Shown here piece after piece: positions 1-12,400 of a stretch of DNA of 64,000 bases. The notes beneath the pieces were generated by a model, which did not search any database, was not told the origin of the DNA, and saw only the letters and a program-made list of their open reading frames with translations. This stretch comes from Tachypleus tridentatus. Its lineage: Eukaryota > Arthropoda > Merostomata > Xiphosura > Limulidae. The stretch spans positions 91,640,170 to 91,704,169 of the forward strand of contig NC_134834.1 of assembly GCF_004210375.1 (NCBI RefSeq), given 5' to 3'. Every line of letters begins with the position of its first letter. The stretch's first letter is position 1. Position numbers and translations under genes: made by a program.

Positions 1-234
1 GCAAACAAATTTAAATACACCCCCTTTAATCTGATTACAAACCTATAATTTGTAACTGCATACATGATATGTAACAATTCCATAAGACATATTCATTATG
101 TTGATTAAGTAAAGTAACTTATTTATCAGGGTCATTCTGAAGTGCTCATAATTATGCTCAAGAAGATATTAAAAAGTGGATGAAATTAGATCAATGAAAA
201 ATACTGAATATATTACTTTAATACATGTACTTAC

Positions 235-389
235 CTCCCATGGGAATAAGTAAGTTTTGGTGTATCTGGTGATATCTTTGATAAAATCTGTTCTGTAACT
301 TCCAAAAAATTTCCAGCACAGCTGGCATACTTTACTAAAATAGTTGTGCCTCTGGATACAACAGAATATAATATAGGCATCTTTGGTAC
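235..389 (-). CDS. VAMP7: VAMP7, first coding exon (partial gene)
   Basis: VAMP7 is a longin-type v-SNARE that drives fusion of late endosomes, lysosomes and secretory lysosomes with target membranes. The minus strand reads ATG at 380-378 and then 48 full codons plus two bases without a stop. It ends at a strong donor (GTAAGT, 234-229). The residues match the N-terminal longin domain of animal VAMP7: RGTTIL at 10-15, GNFLEVTEQIL at 23-33 and KLTYSHG at 42-48, which I judge diagnostic. A plausible acceptor (TTTCATTAG, ending at 390) gives a 9-nt leader before the ATG, so an upstream noncoding exon is likely. The remaining longin, SNARE and membrane-anchor exons would lie left of position 1. 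Seen: open frame and splice sites. Known: the conserved longin start. Inferred: the gene is functional. Confidence 0.9.
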
Positions 390-2978
390 CTAATGAAACT
401 GAGAAATTTGAAAATTACTCAAACACATATATTTTAACACATCTGGTAATATGTTGTTCACGGTGCAACAAACATTTGATGATTTAGTTTTCAGTTGTTT
501 TTCTCAAATACTACCTTATACTTTGCCTTAAATCTGAAAATTCAGGAATGCAGTAACCATTCACTGCAGTCAAATCTCAGTTTATGACCTATGAGGTACA
601 CATACAAATTCTAAGTGAAAGTGAAGAAAAATGTATGACAATATAATATATATAAACTAAATTAAATCTAACACATCCAGTGCCAATTAGGCTATCAGTC
701 ACAATAAAAATAAAGCAGTGATTAAGAAATATTTTGACTTGTTGTTTATTATATATTAAGGACATATAAACAAGTGGTGGTTTGGTTCAAAATGTTAAAA
801 AATTGCTATTAAATTAGATAGTCTATTTTAACCAGTTTCAGTGATGTAATGAATAGCTTGAAAACTTAAAATATGAAGTGAAAAGATAAGTTTAAAATTT
901 AGGAACCCAGATTGAAAATTTCATGCAATTTTGAAGTTTATTTTGTGGAATGAGGGGTAACATCAAAAACCTTTTGTCACCTTATTATTCTACACTCTTA
1001 GTTTAAGTGCATTTCTAAACATTCGTTGGGTAAATATATAGATAAAAACAAATAAATATCATTAACTTTGAAGTTTTAATTGGTTGTTTCGTATTCAAAA
1101 GTAGACTCAATGGACAAAATTTATTCATGCCACATTACTTTATCTAAATTTTTGCAAAACGCAACTGCCTAACTCTTAAAACACACTAGTATTAGAAACT
1201 GCAGTTCAATTAGTATGATGAAAAACCCTAAGATGTTTAAGAAAATCTACACATTTAATATCCATTGAAAAATATGAGAAAATTATAGTTCTAAACTTTT
1301 TGTATACAGCCAAAAAATAACAAAACTTCTGTATACATTAAAGCCAAATGTGTGTTGAGACAACTTAATGTTTAAAGTGCTATCTCTCATTGCTATATGT
1401 ACATAATACTGTGTAATATGTCAAATAAACTGGCAGCTGTTCCTGATGAACATTTACTATTTTCAATAGTATTGATACAAAATATCCAGTTTTTTTTCCT
1501 TTTTTCTAATCCATAAGACTAAATTTAGTAAGTCCCACTTAACACCAGCCCTAGTTGCTGAACTAAATTGAATATACACACACACACACACACATACAAA
1601 CCTTTCTACAGATTGCTGTACAGATTGAATACACCTCCTTCACTAGTAAACTATGTTATTTCATGTCCTAGAACTTCTATATTTCTTGATAAACACCTTA
1701 AAAATATAATGTTAAATTCTTATTTTGTCTGAGTATCAACATTTATTCAAGTTATGATATTTAAACCTAACAGCCTCAAAAAATATAAAAGGGATATAAT
1801 ATTTCACATAATACCTGTCCTAGCTTCTGCTTTAGTTCAAGTATGGAAATGTTATGGGATTCAATCCTACAAGTACAAGCAATATCTAGTTTAATATATA
1901 TATATACTGTAAAATGTAATGTGTTTGCATCATCATTAAAATCTAAATTGTAACTTATAGATACAATTATATCGCTTATCAGAAAAACAAGCTCCAATTC
2001 ATGAGATTTATCTCAATTACTCAAGATGTGTAATAACTACTTAATATTCAACGTGCAAAATGCGATAATTACTAAACTTTCAATTTTTGTAGGGGTGTGA
2101 AGTGTTTCATTCCTAGTCATATCACTTTTAGCTGTAATAGCTTCATACATAGTACTATCATCACTAATATAAGTAGTTATATTTTATATAAGTTGACGAA
2201 ATCTTCGTAACTCTACCAAAACAAAAAAATATCTGAAATTTAGATTTATAACCTAATAATAATACTTTACTTTTAATAAATTGGTATTGTTATTCTTGTA
2301 GCGATTGGAAAAGAACAGTATTATCGCTGTTTAAAGAAAAATTCTTAATTAACAAAAGTCAGTGCACTGGTTACCTTTAAAATCACGTGAACATGACAGT
2401 ACAAGCCGCCTATCGGAGTGTTATAGCTATATTAGGTATTTTCACTCATCTTATTAAATTGTAATAATGTATATATACATATATATGTGTATATTGTACA
2501 GTAGACATTCTAATTTGTCACTTTTGAATTAGCTTTTCGTAGAGTCGCCAGAAAATCAAGACAAACCAGTCTTTACAATTAATGTTCCACAGTAACTTTC
2601 TATCAGCTGTGGTTGCCATTTAACCTATCGACTTACATACTTAAAATCTTGTTAATATAACATACTGAAGATTCTGTATAATTTACTTAGTCATACAACA
2701 TTTATCATGCTGTTCGTTCAAGTATGTCTCTATTATATCTTTGGAGAACAGATTTTAGGAGACAATATTTTTCTTAGTTTTCCAGAATTTTTCTATAATA
2801 ATAGCTAGTTATAAATATACGCATATTTTAATTATTATTTTTAATTATTTTCTATTAAGAAATATATAATATGTCGAGACCTTTAACATTTATTTCTGCT
2901 CCTGTTCGTAAATTAAATTGTTAAATTACTTCTAAGTACAAAGTCTGTAAATAAAAGTTAAATCTCTCACACTTTACG
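390..2978. other. Upstream side of VAMP7; no further gene recognised
   Basis: This AT-rich, single-copy stretch should hold the first intron, noncoding exon 1 and promoter of VAMP7, but I could not place them. A palindromic E-box core (TCACGTGA) lies at 2383-2390. Short open frames here, for example 73 codons at 1997-1776 on the minus strand, show no family features. Confidence 0.5.
1576..1594. repeat. (CA)n microsatellite
   Basis: About nine uninterrupted CA dinucleotides lie inside the AT-rich VAMP7 upstream region. Confidence 0.9.
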
Positions 2979-3108
2979 GCCCGGCATAGCTAGGAAGTTA
3001 AGGTACTCGACTCGTAATCGAATGGTCGCAGGTTCGAATTCTCGTTGCACCAAATATGCTCGCCCTTCCAGCCGTGGAGACGTTATAATGTTACGATCAA
3101 TCCCATGT
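2979..3108 (+). mobile_element. SINE-1 (tRNA-derived), 3'-truncated
   Basis: The head begins GGCCCGGCATAG, has a tRNA-like anticodon loop CTCGTAA and a B-box-like GGTTCGAATTC, and runs into the body motif CGCCCTTCCAGCCGTGG. It stops at about 3108, before the usual body and the AAACAAAC tail. It is the only SINE left of the array and has no sister copy here. Confidence 0.85.
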
Positions 3109-3689
3109 TTGCCGTAAGGAATTTTCTGCATCATTTTTGAACACTGGTTTCAAAATAGCATATTTTGTCTGAGTATATTTCAGTTCGTGTGTTGATCATA
3201 TAAATAATCAAGCACCGCTTATAGTTATTTATATTTACTAGCTTTTGCTTTCCCTTCCATTTTTTCACAATATTTTATGTTCTTCAATTAACGTATGGTT
3301 CACTGGATTATGTTTCAACGCTTTTATGGTTGCATTAAGAGTGATGTACAATATTGAAATGATAGTACTCGAGATTTTGGAACAATCTTGTTATCTGAGT
3401 ATCTGGGTTGTGAAAATTCCCCAACCATTTCAATGCTACATATTCTATCCAAAATGTAAAATCCCTATGGATAATGATGAAAATTACGTCGGGTTCGAAA
3501 AATAGTTAGTAGTTCTTTTTGTATTGTACAGTATATAACTTGCTCTTCGAAAGATGGGAATATTAATGCAAGATCAGTAGTTAAATCTCCTTTTGGTTTA
3601 TTGAACGTTTATAAATAATCAGCATTCTAATAAATTGTATTTGTTTTTTAAAGTTGTGTGGAGGATGAACACAATTATTTTACAAAACA
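3109..3689. other. No feature recognised
   Basis: AT-rich sequence between a SINE and the retroelement remnant. An 86-codon plus-strand open frame at 3245-3505 has no recognisable motif and is not convincing as a gene. Confidence 0.5.
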
Positions 3690-4390
3690 ATAATAATAAA
3701 AACACAGCATAAGAATTCCCCATACTTCATCTGGATTCTTTGATGTTGGTCATTATTGGGCATAGTCAATCATATAGACCTTCCATTCCTATTGTATATA
3801 TGGCTAGGAAAGTCATAAGCTGACGAAGTAGTTCCCATTTTTTGGATTCAGTTTTATGTTATCTTTACTGAAATAATCTAGGAGCTTCCTTTAGATCAAT
3901 TCAGTAAAGATAACATTAAGTAATTAACATTGTTAAAGGTCTTCTCGAGTTCAGCTACATAATTCAAGTAGATTAAAATGGTGTTCCAGGGTAATTTACA
4001 CAGAGACCCCTGTGGTAGCCATTGAATTATAGCAGTTGCATTGCATAATCCTAATAATAACACAACAAATTATCCCAATATATTTCTTGAATTAAAGATG
4101 GTCTTTTTTCTACTTGCTTTACCGATTCACAGTTGATAACATTCTTAAGATCCATTGTTTAGAACCATTTTGATCCAGATAAAGTACCTAAAGTAGAGTC
4201 AATCCATGGCAGTCAGCAGACCTTCTTTGCGACTTTATTCACCTGGAGATAGTCCATACAGAACCTTGTGAATCTACCTATTCTTAGTACGAATAGTAAG
4301 TGATGTCCATGTACTAGTACACCTTGTTTTGTTTTTGCATGGCTTCTATTTCTATAAAAACCTCAACCTGTTTTGAAAATGGAAATTGTC
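3690..4390 (-). pseudogene. Reverse transcriptase remnant (Ty3/gypsy pol)
   Basis: Read on the minus strand, recognisable RT pieces appear in the right order: RFTRFCMDY near 4275-4249, IDSTLGTLSGSKWF near 4190-4150, LGLCNATA near 4055-4030, the catalytic box as YLNYV (3970-3956, where active enzymes carry two aspartates) and FLAIYTIGMEG near 3800-3765. Several stops and frame changes lie between them. The loss of the catalytic aspartates and the stops show a long-dead copy. Confidence 0.8.
3856..3916. repeat. 17-bp perfect inverted repeat (hairpin)
   Basis: ATGTTATCTTTACTGAA at 3856-3872 is the exact reverse complement of 3900-3916, with a 27-bp loop. It lies inside the dead RT sequence and has no obvious function. 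Confidence 0.85.
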
Positions 4391-5397
4391 TGACCAATTA
4401 GCATACTGGAACGCATCTTCAGTAAGGTGCTTACAAAATATCTTGTATAATTGGTCAACTAGAGAAAGTGTTTGTGAACAAGTGATGTAATCTATGGAAC
4501 TGATTAACACAGAACTCCGCAGCTCCAGTTATACAACACTTGTAAGTGAGATAGTGAGCTGCCCTTGTGTGAGAACCTTACATCAACGTTCTACATCTTG
4601 CTTCTGAGGTAATTATTTCTTAAGTTCTTTGATGTGGAAGTACTACCTGTACAGCTCCATATCGTGCAATGTTCCATCTAGACTGGAATTGTATTATATG
4701 TTGTGATGACATTTTTTATTCTTCAGACCCACGAGAGTTCTTCTAATCATTAATCTCAGAAGACATTTTACAGTATTGGTCCTAACACAGCTCAATCACT
4801 AAATATAAGTTTATTGCTATTACATCATGGTATGAACACTTTACTTCATGATGGTACAGTGTCTACTTTTCTTGGAAGTGTAATCTCTGGTGGAGTGATC
4901 GTCAAGTAGTACACAGTAATTTGGTCATATAAAGTAAAGCTACTCGAAGGAAGCCTAGCCTCATATTCGTGTCTTTACATGAAGTTAGATATCAATACGT
5001 AGTCTTCTTCATTGTCAAGTACTTTTTCTGAAAAATTCTCTCTGTTTGCTTTCCAAATTAATTCATCTTTTTTATCATTGCTTGAAACAATTTTCCACTT
5101 TTCATTACTACATTCAGTTTATTTATTATAGCTGTAAGTCAATGCTAATAAACATACTGTAAAGTTTCCTGCTAATAAGCACATGGACTAGATGACTGAT
5201 TTCTTTAAATGATAAACTTCTTATCTTATTTGAGGCAAGTGGAGTATTCTTAGTCGAGGTTTGCTTTATAATGTCAGTTAATTCCTAATTTTCCAATGTC
5301 TGATCAACTATTAGTTGTTTGTTTGATCTGACTGGACTTAAAGACTGATTCTTAGGGTTTTATTTTCTTGTTTCATTACTGAATGTTGATTTTTATA

Positions 5398-6146
5398 GTC
5401 TCGGCTGTAATGGCCACATTTTCCATAATTATAACAATTCCGTTTTACAGCAAACATTTGGAAAGCATCATTATTCCCTACGAGCTATAATATGAGATCC
5501 TAGCAAAATGTCCTTTCAAGTTTTATTTGAAACACTTTTTGTCTTGTGATTTATTTTCTATATTATATGTAACTTACTGTTAGATTAGTCCTTTCAGTTC
5601 TATTATACTATCGTCAACGAGAGTTGAGGTTTCAGTGCTACCCGATCTGATATCTCCATCCAATAATTCTAAATTTATATTTTAACATATCTTTATAGTC
5701 TGAGTTTTGAATACTTTTCGTCAGAAAGCCCTGTTACATACCATTTTAAAAGTGATCAGTATTTGGAGGTATCACACTACCCACGAACACCAAACAAGGT
5801 TAAAATGTAGTTTTTCACACAGACCCACCACTACTACAGTTTTATATTGGAAGTAATTGTTCCAGTTGTGTTGCTTTGCAAATTGAAATTAATTTTGATA
5901 TAACATAGTCAATATATGATGTATGAACCCGTATGTCGTGGAAGCAGTTTTTCTATAGCAGACTTTTGTTGCTTTTTCGTACTGTTGTGAACTGTTGCCT
6001 GGGTCACATAGATAGACAACTTTTACCACTACTGTTTGTTTTCTCTGAGTCTCACCTGTTGCAAATTGCGACAACTCTGTTATCATATCTGGTATATTGA
6101 TTGGTTCTGATTCTAGATGGTCGTAGAGCTCCACTTTCAACCACAA
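5398..6146 (-). pseudogene. gag remnant with degenerate CCHC zinc knuckle
   Basis: An 85-codon minus-strand open frame (6146-5889) is followed by gag-like sequence and, at 5436-5398, by CYNYGKCGHYSRD. This resembles a retroelement CCHC knuckle in which the second and last cysteines are lost. Stops separate the pieces. The gag assignment of the 85-codon part rests on its position upstream of the knuckle rather than on a motif. Confidence 0.6.
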
Positions 6147-7050
6147 TCCTTTGTATCCAAATTATCCGTTCTCATTTCTTATGTGTGTGATGCTAGTGGA
6201 TTTTTTTATCTATTTCTAGTCATTTTCAGTTTAGAAAAATTATATAACTTACTGTATTATTCTTTCATTCTAGTGGTTAAAATATACAATTCAATTAGTG
6301 TCGTGTTAATATATATATAACGAAGGTGAATTAGACGTAAGTATTCAGATTATTAGTAATTTGTTTTTGACAGAAGATGTCACGTAAAAGACATATGTAT
6401 TGCACAGAGAATCTTAACCAGTTATAATTATTTATGGACATTTAGGTTGAGATATATCAGTGTCAAAAACAAATTACGTTTATGATTGATTGTTAAAAAT
6501 TGGCTTTCTTTCGTAAAGCTTTCCACAACTTTGGAAACTAATATATATGTCTTTCAAATCATTTACTGTGTATATCATAAAAGTAAGTTTCAAGTAATGA
6601 TATCTCAGAAAGAAACGTTTATTCTGTGGTGGATATGATTTACGTACATTCATTTTCCATAATGATGGCATTATTATGAGTCTGAATATCATAATTTTAT
6701 AAAATAATATTTAAATTATTCGTCATATTAAAGAGTTACTATGAAGTGTGATAACATATTTCTGGTATTCTACATTTCACTGACTTTTCCATGAAATAGG
6801 TATAACCCACTATGGCCCACAAAATAACAGGAGATTCAATTAAACTCAATTCTCTGGATTTTGGCAGAAATTTAAGCAAAAAAATAAAGTGAGCACAATT
6901 GAAACTAGAGCAATGAAGTATTTTTTATACAATACAAAACAGCAAGTGTGTTAATAGAAGAAAGTGCTATTATGGAATATCTTGGAAATATCCATATCAG
7001 TATAAGAGATTATAATAAATACATTACCATGATGTTATTTCTCTCATGAT
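6147..7050. other. No gene recognised; left border of the array
   Basis: AT-rich sequence between the retroelement and the first array copy. Clear similarity to the other copies begins only near 7050; weak resemblance may reach back to about 6880. The 70-codon minus-strand open frame at 6692-6480 shows no motif. Confidence 0.45.
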
Positions 7051-7057
7051 CACCGCC

Positions 7058-7169
7058 AATGGATCATCAGGACTTGCAACACCAGAAACCGGGTTTTTTA
7101 TACCTGGGGTGAGCAGAGCACAGATAGCCCATTAGATTGCCTTGTGCTTAATTACAAATAAACAAACAA
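7058..7169 (+). mobile_element. SINE-2 fragment (tRNA-Val-like family)
   Basis: Head remnant GACTTGCAACACCAGAAACC is followed by the 3' body GCACAGATAGCCCATT and tail TGTGCTTAATTACAAATAAA. Shared with 21241-21352 and 42810-42924, so it predates the duplications. Confidence 0.75.
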
Positions 7170-9610
7170 TACTTGTGACTCATGTGATACATAGGCCATT
7201 GCCACAATTAGTTATTCCAATAAAAAGCAAAGGATGATGTAATCTCAAGGTTTCACTGTTACTGTAACTCTTTGTCCATATTTACATAATATACTGTACT
7301 TTTCAGTAATTTTTTCCAAGAGAAAGCTCACTTGATATCGTACGTGAATGATCCAAAAAGTCATTCAATAGCTCAGACACTAATGGTCACAATGTCCTTA
7401 AAACCGATTTATCGAATTACTAGCACTCATTCTCATTTAATCTAAAAGTTGATATTCTAGACTTTACATTGACTAATACCAGCCATCTGAACTGTGTAGT
7501 AATCGAGTATTTTATCGAATCTTCTTTAGGTGGTTTCTCAGTGAAACTGATTTTAACAGCTTGGAGAGTAAGATTCACAGTGCCTTTTAAATCCATTAAC
7601 GTTGCAAATAACAAGTCACCATCATTTTGTAATAACCAAACATTTTACCATGAAATACCACTTTATTGTCCAGAGAGCAAGGAATGTCTTTTACTTTCAG
7701 TCATTTAATCTTAAAACAAATGATCGTCATAAATGCTCGTCCAGTAATTGAATCACAATTATATTGATCACGATGCTATTATCTGCATCTTGGCAGCTAT
7801 CTTACACCTTCCCTTCAGGAGATAGCTGAACAGATGCGTCTCTCTCTTTTCGTCATCATATAATTTTAGAGGAGACAAAACAGTTCTTCCACTATCCTCT
7901 GACTTATCAGGTCTCAATATTTTACTCTAGATCTAAGCAGAACAAAAAAGGTTATTCAGTCTTAGCTTGTCAACATGTTAATACCGTAACCCATTATTTG
8001 ATGGACCAAGTTGCTTTCACAGTGTTGCATTTTATATCTTCTTCTTAATACTGTATTATGTGAACCTAGATAGTATTCTGGTATGTGTAGTTTCACATGA
8101 GATGTGGCTAAGAAAACTGTTAAGTTGATTTCATTCTACTTACTATTATTCTGTGTTCTTTTAATGCAGTGGTATCTGATCTGCTCGTGAGAGATATGTC
8201 TGTAATTTGTTTTAAAACCTAGAGAACAGTTTCCTCAAATAATAAGTAAACTAACACCTCAAAGTTTTAAACTCTCTTATGTTTTAATGAGAATGATCAG
8301 TTGTCACCACTTGATTTAAGGTAAACTCAGTATTACATAATAACTAAGTAATATTCAGATTAATTTTCATCATATCGTGAAATAATGACTGTTTCAGTAT
8401 GCTTAAAGCTTTGTATAATGTCTTTCGTTGATTACTTAGTCACAAACTTGAGACAAACCTGATTCATCTTCACAACACGGCATCTATTGATCCCCTATTA
8501 TACTGTAATACTCAAGGAGGAATTAGAGACACAAAGAATACAAAATTGAATTGATGTCAGACAAAATACTTCTTACTTTAACCATAAATGTATTTCATGC
8601 ACCTGTCTTTATATATTAAAATGTACAATAATCAGTGGTGAAGAACTACAATTGGTCATTTAAAAGTTTCCAGTTTATCAGTTTTCAGTCAACCTGAGAT
8701 TTTGCATAATTTATATTAAAATTAAGATGTAAAAAGATTACAGGATTTGATATTAATTAGATATCAAGTACTAATGATTATTTGTAATAATTTTCTAGTG
8801 AGATTCTTTCTTTAAATAGGTTATTGTTATCGGTGGCTTTTAGTGCTAAGCCACACAATGGGTTATCTGCACTTTGTCCACTGCGGAAAATTGAACCCCA
8901 GCATCGTAAGTCTGGAAATTCGTCGCTAACTCCCCGGCCTTAATTTAGTTTTGGGCCAGATAACATGTATATATTAAGTTAAAACTAAGGTGTGTTTTCT
9001 TTGAATTTCTTTTAAAGCTATTCAGAGGATAACTGACCTATACGACCCAAATTTAAAAGTGAAAGACGAGAGGGAAGACAGCTACTGTACGCTACCTACT
9101 GCCTAAACATAGGTGACTGTAATCGGATAGTTGGATTTGATCACAATTGTTATAATTCACACACAGCCTAAAAGTGTGAAGCACAAATCATGGAATCTTG
9201 GATCCACTGGGCCACGTTGGGCCTTACAACTAAAGAGCTTTTATTATGAAAGCTACGTTAAAGGTATGCTTAGTATTTTTTATTCGCAATATAACGAGTG
9301 TTTATATAAGACACTATTTTTAGTAATTTAAACATTATTAATTCATTGTGCAGCTTTGTGCGACATTCAAAAAACAAACAAGCATATCTTATTTCAACAC
9401 TTAAAGCTTTAAGATAACAGATAGGCGTAAAGACAAGATTATTCTGTCCAACTTATTCAAATTGATTTTTAACAGAAAAAAAAGTCGCTTAAAAATCAAA
9501 ACCATTTACTATACGTATTTTGAATAAGGATATGGAATTTGTCCATTTTTCTTGAACACTTGTTAAGAAAATGACCAGTTTTTAAAAATATAACATGACT
9601 TACTCAAATT
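7170..9610. other. Noncoding array sequence, no gene recognised
   Basis: Repeated at 21353-23816, and its start also at 42925-43540. Opposing short open frames (7469-7708 plus, 7614-7420 minus) are disrupted in the other copies and carry no known motif, so I do not call them genes. Confidence 0.5.
8831..8941 (-). mobile_element. SINE-2 copy, reverse orientation
   Basis: Reverse-complement tRNA-like head (CAGCATCGTAAGTCTG region) and body GGGTTATCTGCACTTTGTC. Sister copies: 23032-23137, and a stub at 48567-48605 where copy IV begins inside the element. Confidence 0.65.
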
Positions 9611-9738
9611 AGTGCCCTCGCTAGTACAGCGGTAAATCTATGGATTTACAACGCTAAAATCAAGGGGGTTCGATTCCCCTTGGTGTGCTTAGCAGATAGC
9701 CCGATGAGGCCTTACTATAAGAAAACACACACACGCAC
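9611..9738 (+). mobile_element. SINE-3 (tRNA-derived)
   Basis: Head GCCCTCGCTAGTACAGCGGT, loop GGATTTACAACGCTAAAA, B box GGGTTCGATTCCCC, body AGCAGATAGCCCGATGAGG and tail AAGAAAACACACAC. The head looks like a tRNA-Val(UAC). Sister copies at 23817 and 49249. Confidence 0.85.
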
Positions 9739-9822
9739 ATTATTTAGTTTCTTTAATACATTATTATATAGCTGAAGCAAATGTTTGAAACGATTTCTTT
9801 TTTATTTAAATTGCATAGTTTA

Positions 9823-10098
9823 GTGTGGAAGTTTGAGACCAACTGGTTAGGAAGCTCTACTCGCAATTTAAGGGTCGCAGGTTCGAATCCTCTTCACACC
9901 AAACATGCTTGCCCTTTTACGCTTGGCGTTTTAATGTTTCGGTCGACCCCACTATTCGTTGGTAAAAGAGTAGCCCAAGAGTTGGCGTTGGATGATGATG
10001 ACTAACTGCCCTCCCTCAAGTCTTTTACTGCTCAATTAGGAATGGCTGGCGCAGACAGCTCTCATGTAGCATTGCGCAAAATTCGAAACAAACCTAAC
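9823..10098 (+). mobile_element. SINE-1, near full length
   Basis: Diverged head (GGTTAGGAAGCTCTACTCGC), B box GGTTCGAATCC, body AAAAGAGTAGCCCAAGAGTT and tail ATTCGAAACAAACC. A 74-codon open frame across it is a by-product. Sister copies: 24025 and 49457. Confidence 0.85.
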
Positions 10099-10160
10099 TA
10101 AATTGCGAGTGTTCATTCAGTCGCTATTTGCAAAATTATTTAATTCAGGTTTCATTTGAA

Positions 10161-10253
10161 TTTGTTTGTTTCAAGTTAAGCACAAAATTACACATTAGGC
10201 TATCTGCGCAATGCCAACAACTGATATCAAAACTCGGTTTCTAGTTTTCTAAG
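10161..10253 (-). mobile_element. SINE-2 3' fragment, reverse
   Basis: Reverse-complement tail (TTTGTTTGTTTCAAGTTAAG) and body (GGCTATCTGCGC), cut off within the tRNA head. Sister copies at 24366 and 49796. Confidence 0.6.
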
Positions 10254-10962
10254 TCTTTGGGGGAAGGGGGCATTTCATATGAAGGATATTCACGTGTAGA
10301 ATAGTCTCGTTTTCGACTTTATCGATTACTTTGAACACACTGAACATTAAAACTGTTTCTCAGGCCTTGATCTTAAGAATAGAACGTTCTTTTAATTTAA
10401 GCGTTCTTCCATTTTTCTGACAGTCAATCTGGCAAAAGCGCCCTCACGTGTTGGTCAGTAGGATTCATAGATAGCATGTGACTGTTGAGAAGTTCTGAAT
10501 TCTCAAGAAAGGTCTAAACACATATTGGTAGTGAACTTGTGGAAAAAAAACTTTGATTATGGTGTTTAGTATTTTATTCAAAATTTATGACATCACCACC
10601 TTAGTAATGTTTCTTGATAATGAGTTAAGTTTTAAACAGATTTTATTCTGAATTCACAGGAACTCACGATACGATGTGCACATGACAGGATACATTTCAC
10701 AAAGTTTTCATTGAAGTGAAGTGGAAGAAATTGTTAAAGTGGATGTACACTCTGGTGAAGATTAGCTTATGATAACGACCTACACTATATGGTTGTTGTT
10801 CATGTCAAAAGAAGTTAGAACATGCTAGTGTTGGCGTTTACAGGTGAACTTAATGTTAACATGTTTGTTGTTCGAATATTTTACAAATTTCACTACTTGA
10901 TTTTCATTTTTAAATATTATAAATATGTCATCAACATAGACAGGGTGAATATGTGGTGTGAG

Positions 10963-11040
10963 GTCCGTAAATAGTGTGAAGTCAGTAAATAGTGTGAAGT
11001 CAATAAATTGTGTGAAGTCAGTAAATAGTGTGATGTCAGT
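10963..11040. repeat. 18-bp minisatellite, four units
   Basis: Four tandem 18-bp units (GTCAGTAAATAGTGTGAA and variants) start at 10963, 10981, 10999 and 11017, with a partial fifth. Copy IV at 50590-50605 has only a remnant of one unit. The repeat keeps a minus-strand frame open (TDFTLF repeated), which is coincidental. Confidence 0.9.
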
Positions 11041-12400
11041 AAAACAATCCCTCGACCAACTATTCTCATGAAAGGACATGATACTAAACTCTAATAGACG
11101 GTTCATAATATTCAGCATTGTACTGAAAAACTGAGTGTTTCGTAGAAAAATCCATCAGTTATCTGAAATATTATTTACGTAGTTCGTTAACAAATTCCTG
11201 GTACATCTAGGAAAAAGCTAATGAACAGACATCCAATATGTAGACTGTTTATTGGATGAAATTTTCACTATTTGCTTATCTTAGACACGATAAATTGATC
11301 ATAGTTTGAGATGCAGTGACGTAGCTAGTTCATATTCAACATAGGTTGTAGATTACGAATTAGGAGTGCTTCCTTTTTCAGTATCCATTCACCTTTCCTT
11401 CAGTCTATTATTGTGAAGTGTTCACTGTTTAGTTTTTCTCACACTCATTCATCAGACGGTTGTAAATTTTAGAATTATTTAAAGAGTTGTCATGACTATG
11501 CTCCTTTATTTTACTCCGGCACTGTATTCCAAACTATCAACTCATCGTCCCTGTGTTGGACGAAAAGTAAAAAATCTGTCCATCAAGAAAGTGTCAATAT
11601 CTTCTAAAATAGAAAACATTAATCATACTAACAGTTCCAAAGGAATCCTAGACTTCAACTCGCTTCTCAAAGATTAAGAAAAAGAAATAGGGGAGGGATT
11701 ATGATCCCTTTTCACTTAACATAAATATTTACACTTGAAACGTTTTATTACTTCTGTTACAGTTCTGTCTGTAATGAGATAACAATAATTATTGAAAGTT
11801 TGGCTCATTTTAAGTTTAGCGCAAAGCTATACGAGGGCTATTTGAATTAAATGTGGTCCCAATCAAAGTATATTCAAAGTAACTGGTAAAGCCAAGAGTT
11901 GGCAATGATCGGTGTTGAAAATCTGACTTTCCTATACTTTATCACCTTTAAATTAGGCGAAATTCAAAATAAGCTCAACAAAACTTGTCACTTGTAACTC
12001 AATAACAATAATCTTTATGGGTAAGTTTGGATTCGTGAAAAAACCAACAACAAAACCTTATGTTACTGATAAAAAATAAACAAGAATTAAGAAAACTTCT
12101 AGTTTAAACAATAAGAAATACGCCTGTTTAATTAAACACTGTCATCTTGCTCTCTCAATATTATAAATTGTGTATTCCAGGTGTGGTTATTACTTTATAC
12201 CTCCTTCGACACTTGACTTGAACAATGCCACAACTTCGGCTTTAGGTTACCGGGTAAAATCGCATGTTGTTGTTGTTTTAGTGTAGTTTTGATTTCTAAT
12301 TTCTAACATAGTAACAATAATTAAGAACCGTGAGTTACAGTTATTTCAACATTTAGATTATGATGTCTATACGTCACTTCCTGTCTCGCGCACAACGCTT

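Larger units (their letters stand above)
3690..6146 (-). mobile_element. Decayed Ty3/gypsy-type retrotransposon
   Basis: In minus-strand order the region shows a gag-like open stretch (6146-5889), more gag-like sequence near 5775-5700, a zinc-knuckle trace (5436-5398) and a reverse transcriptase (about 4390-3690). That is the gag-pol order of a Ty3/gypsy element. Stops and frameshifts interrupt every part, so it is inactive. I found no paired LTRs and no integrase, so its true ends are unknown. It lies outside the sulfotransferase array and appears single copy here. Confidence 0.75.

Noticed and set aside
2979-3055. Possible functional tRNA gene, as with the other tRNA-like heads
   Set aside because: Each head is followed by the same SINE body, and the stems are diverged; these are tRNA-derived SINEs.
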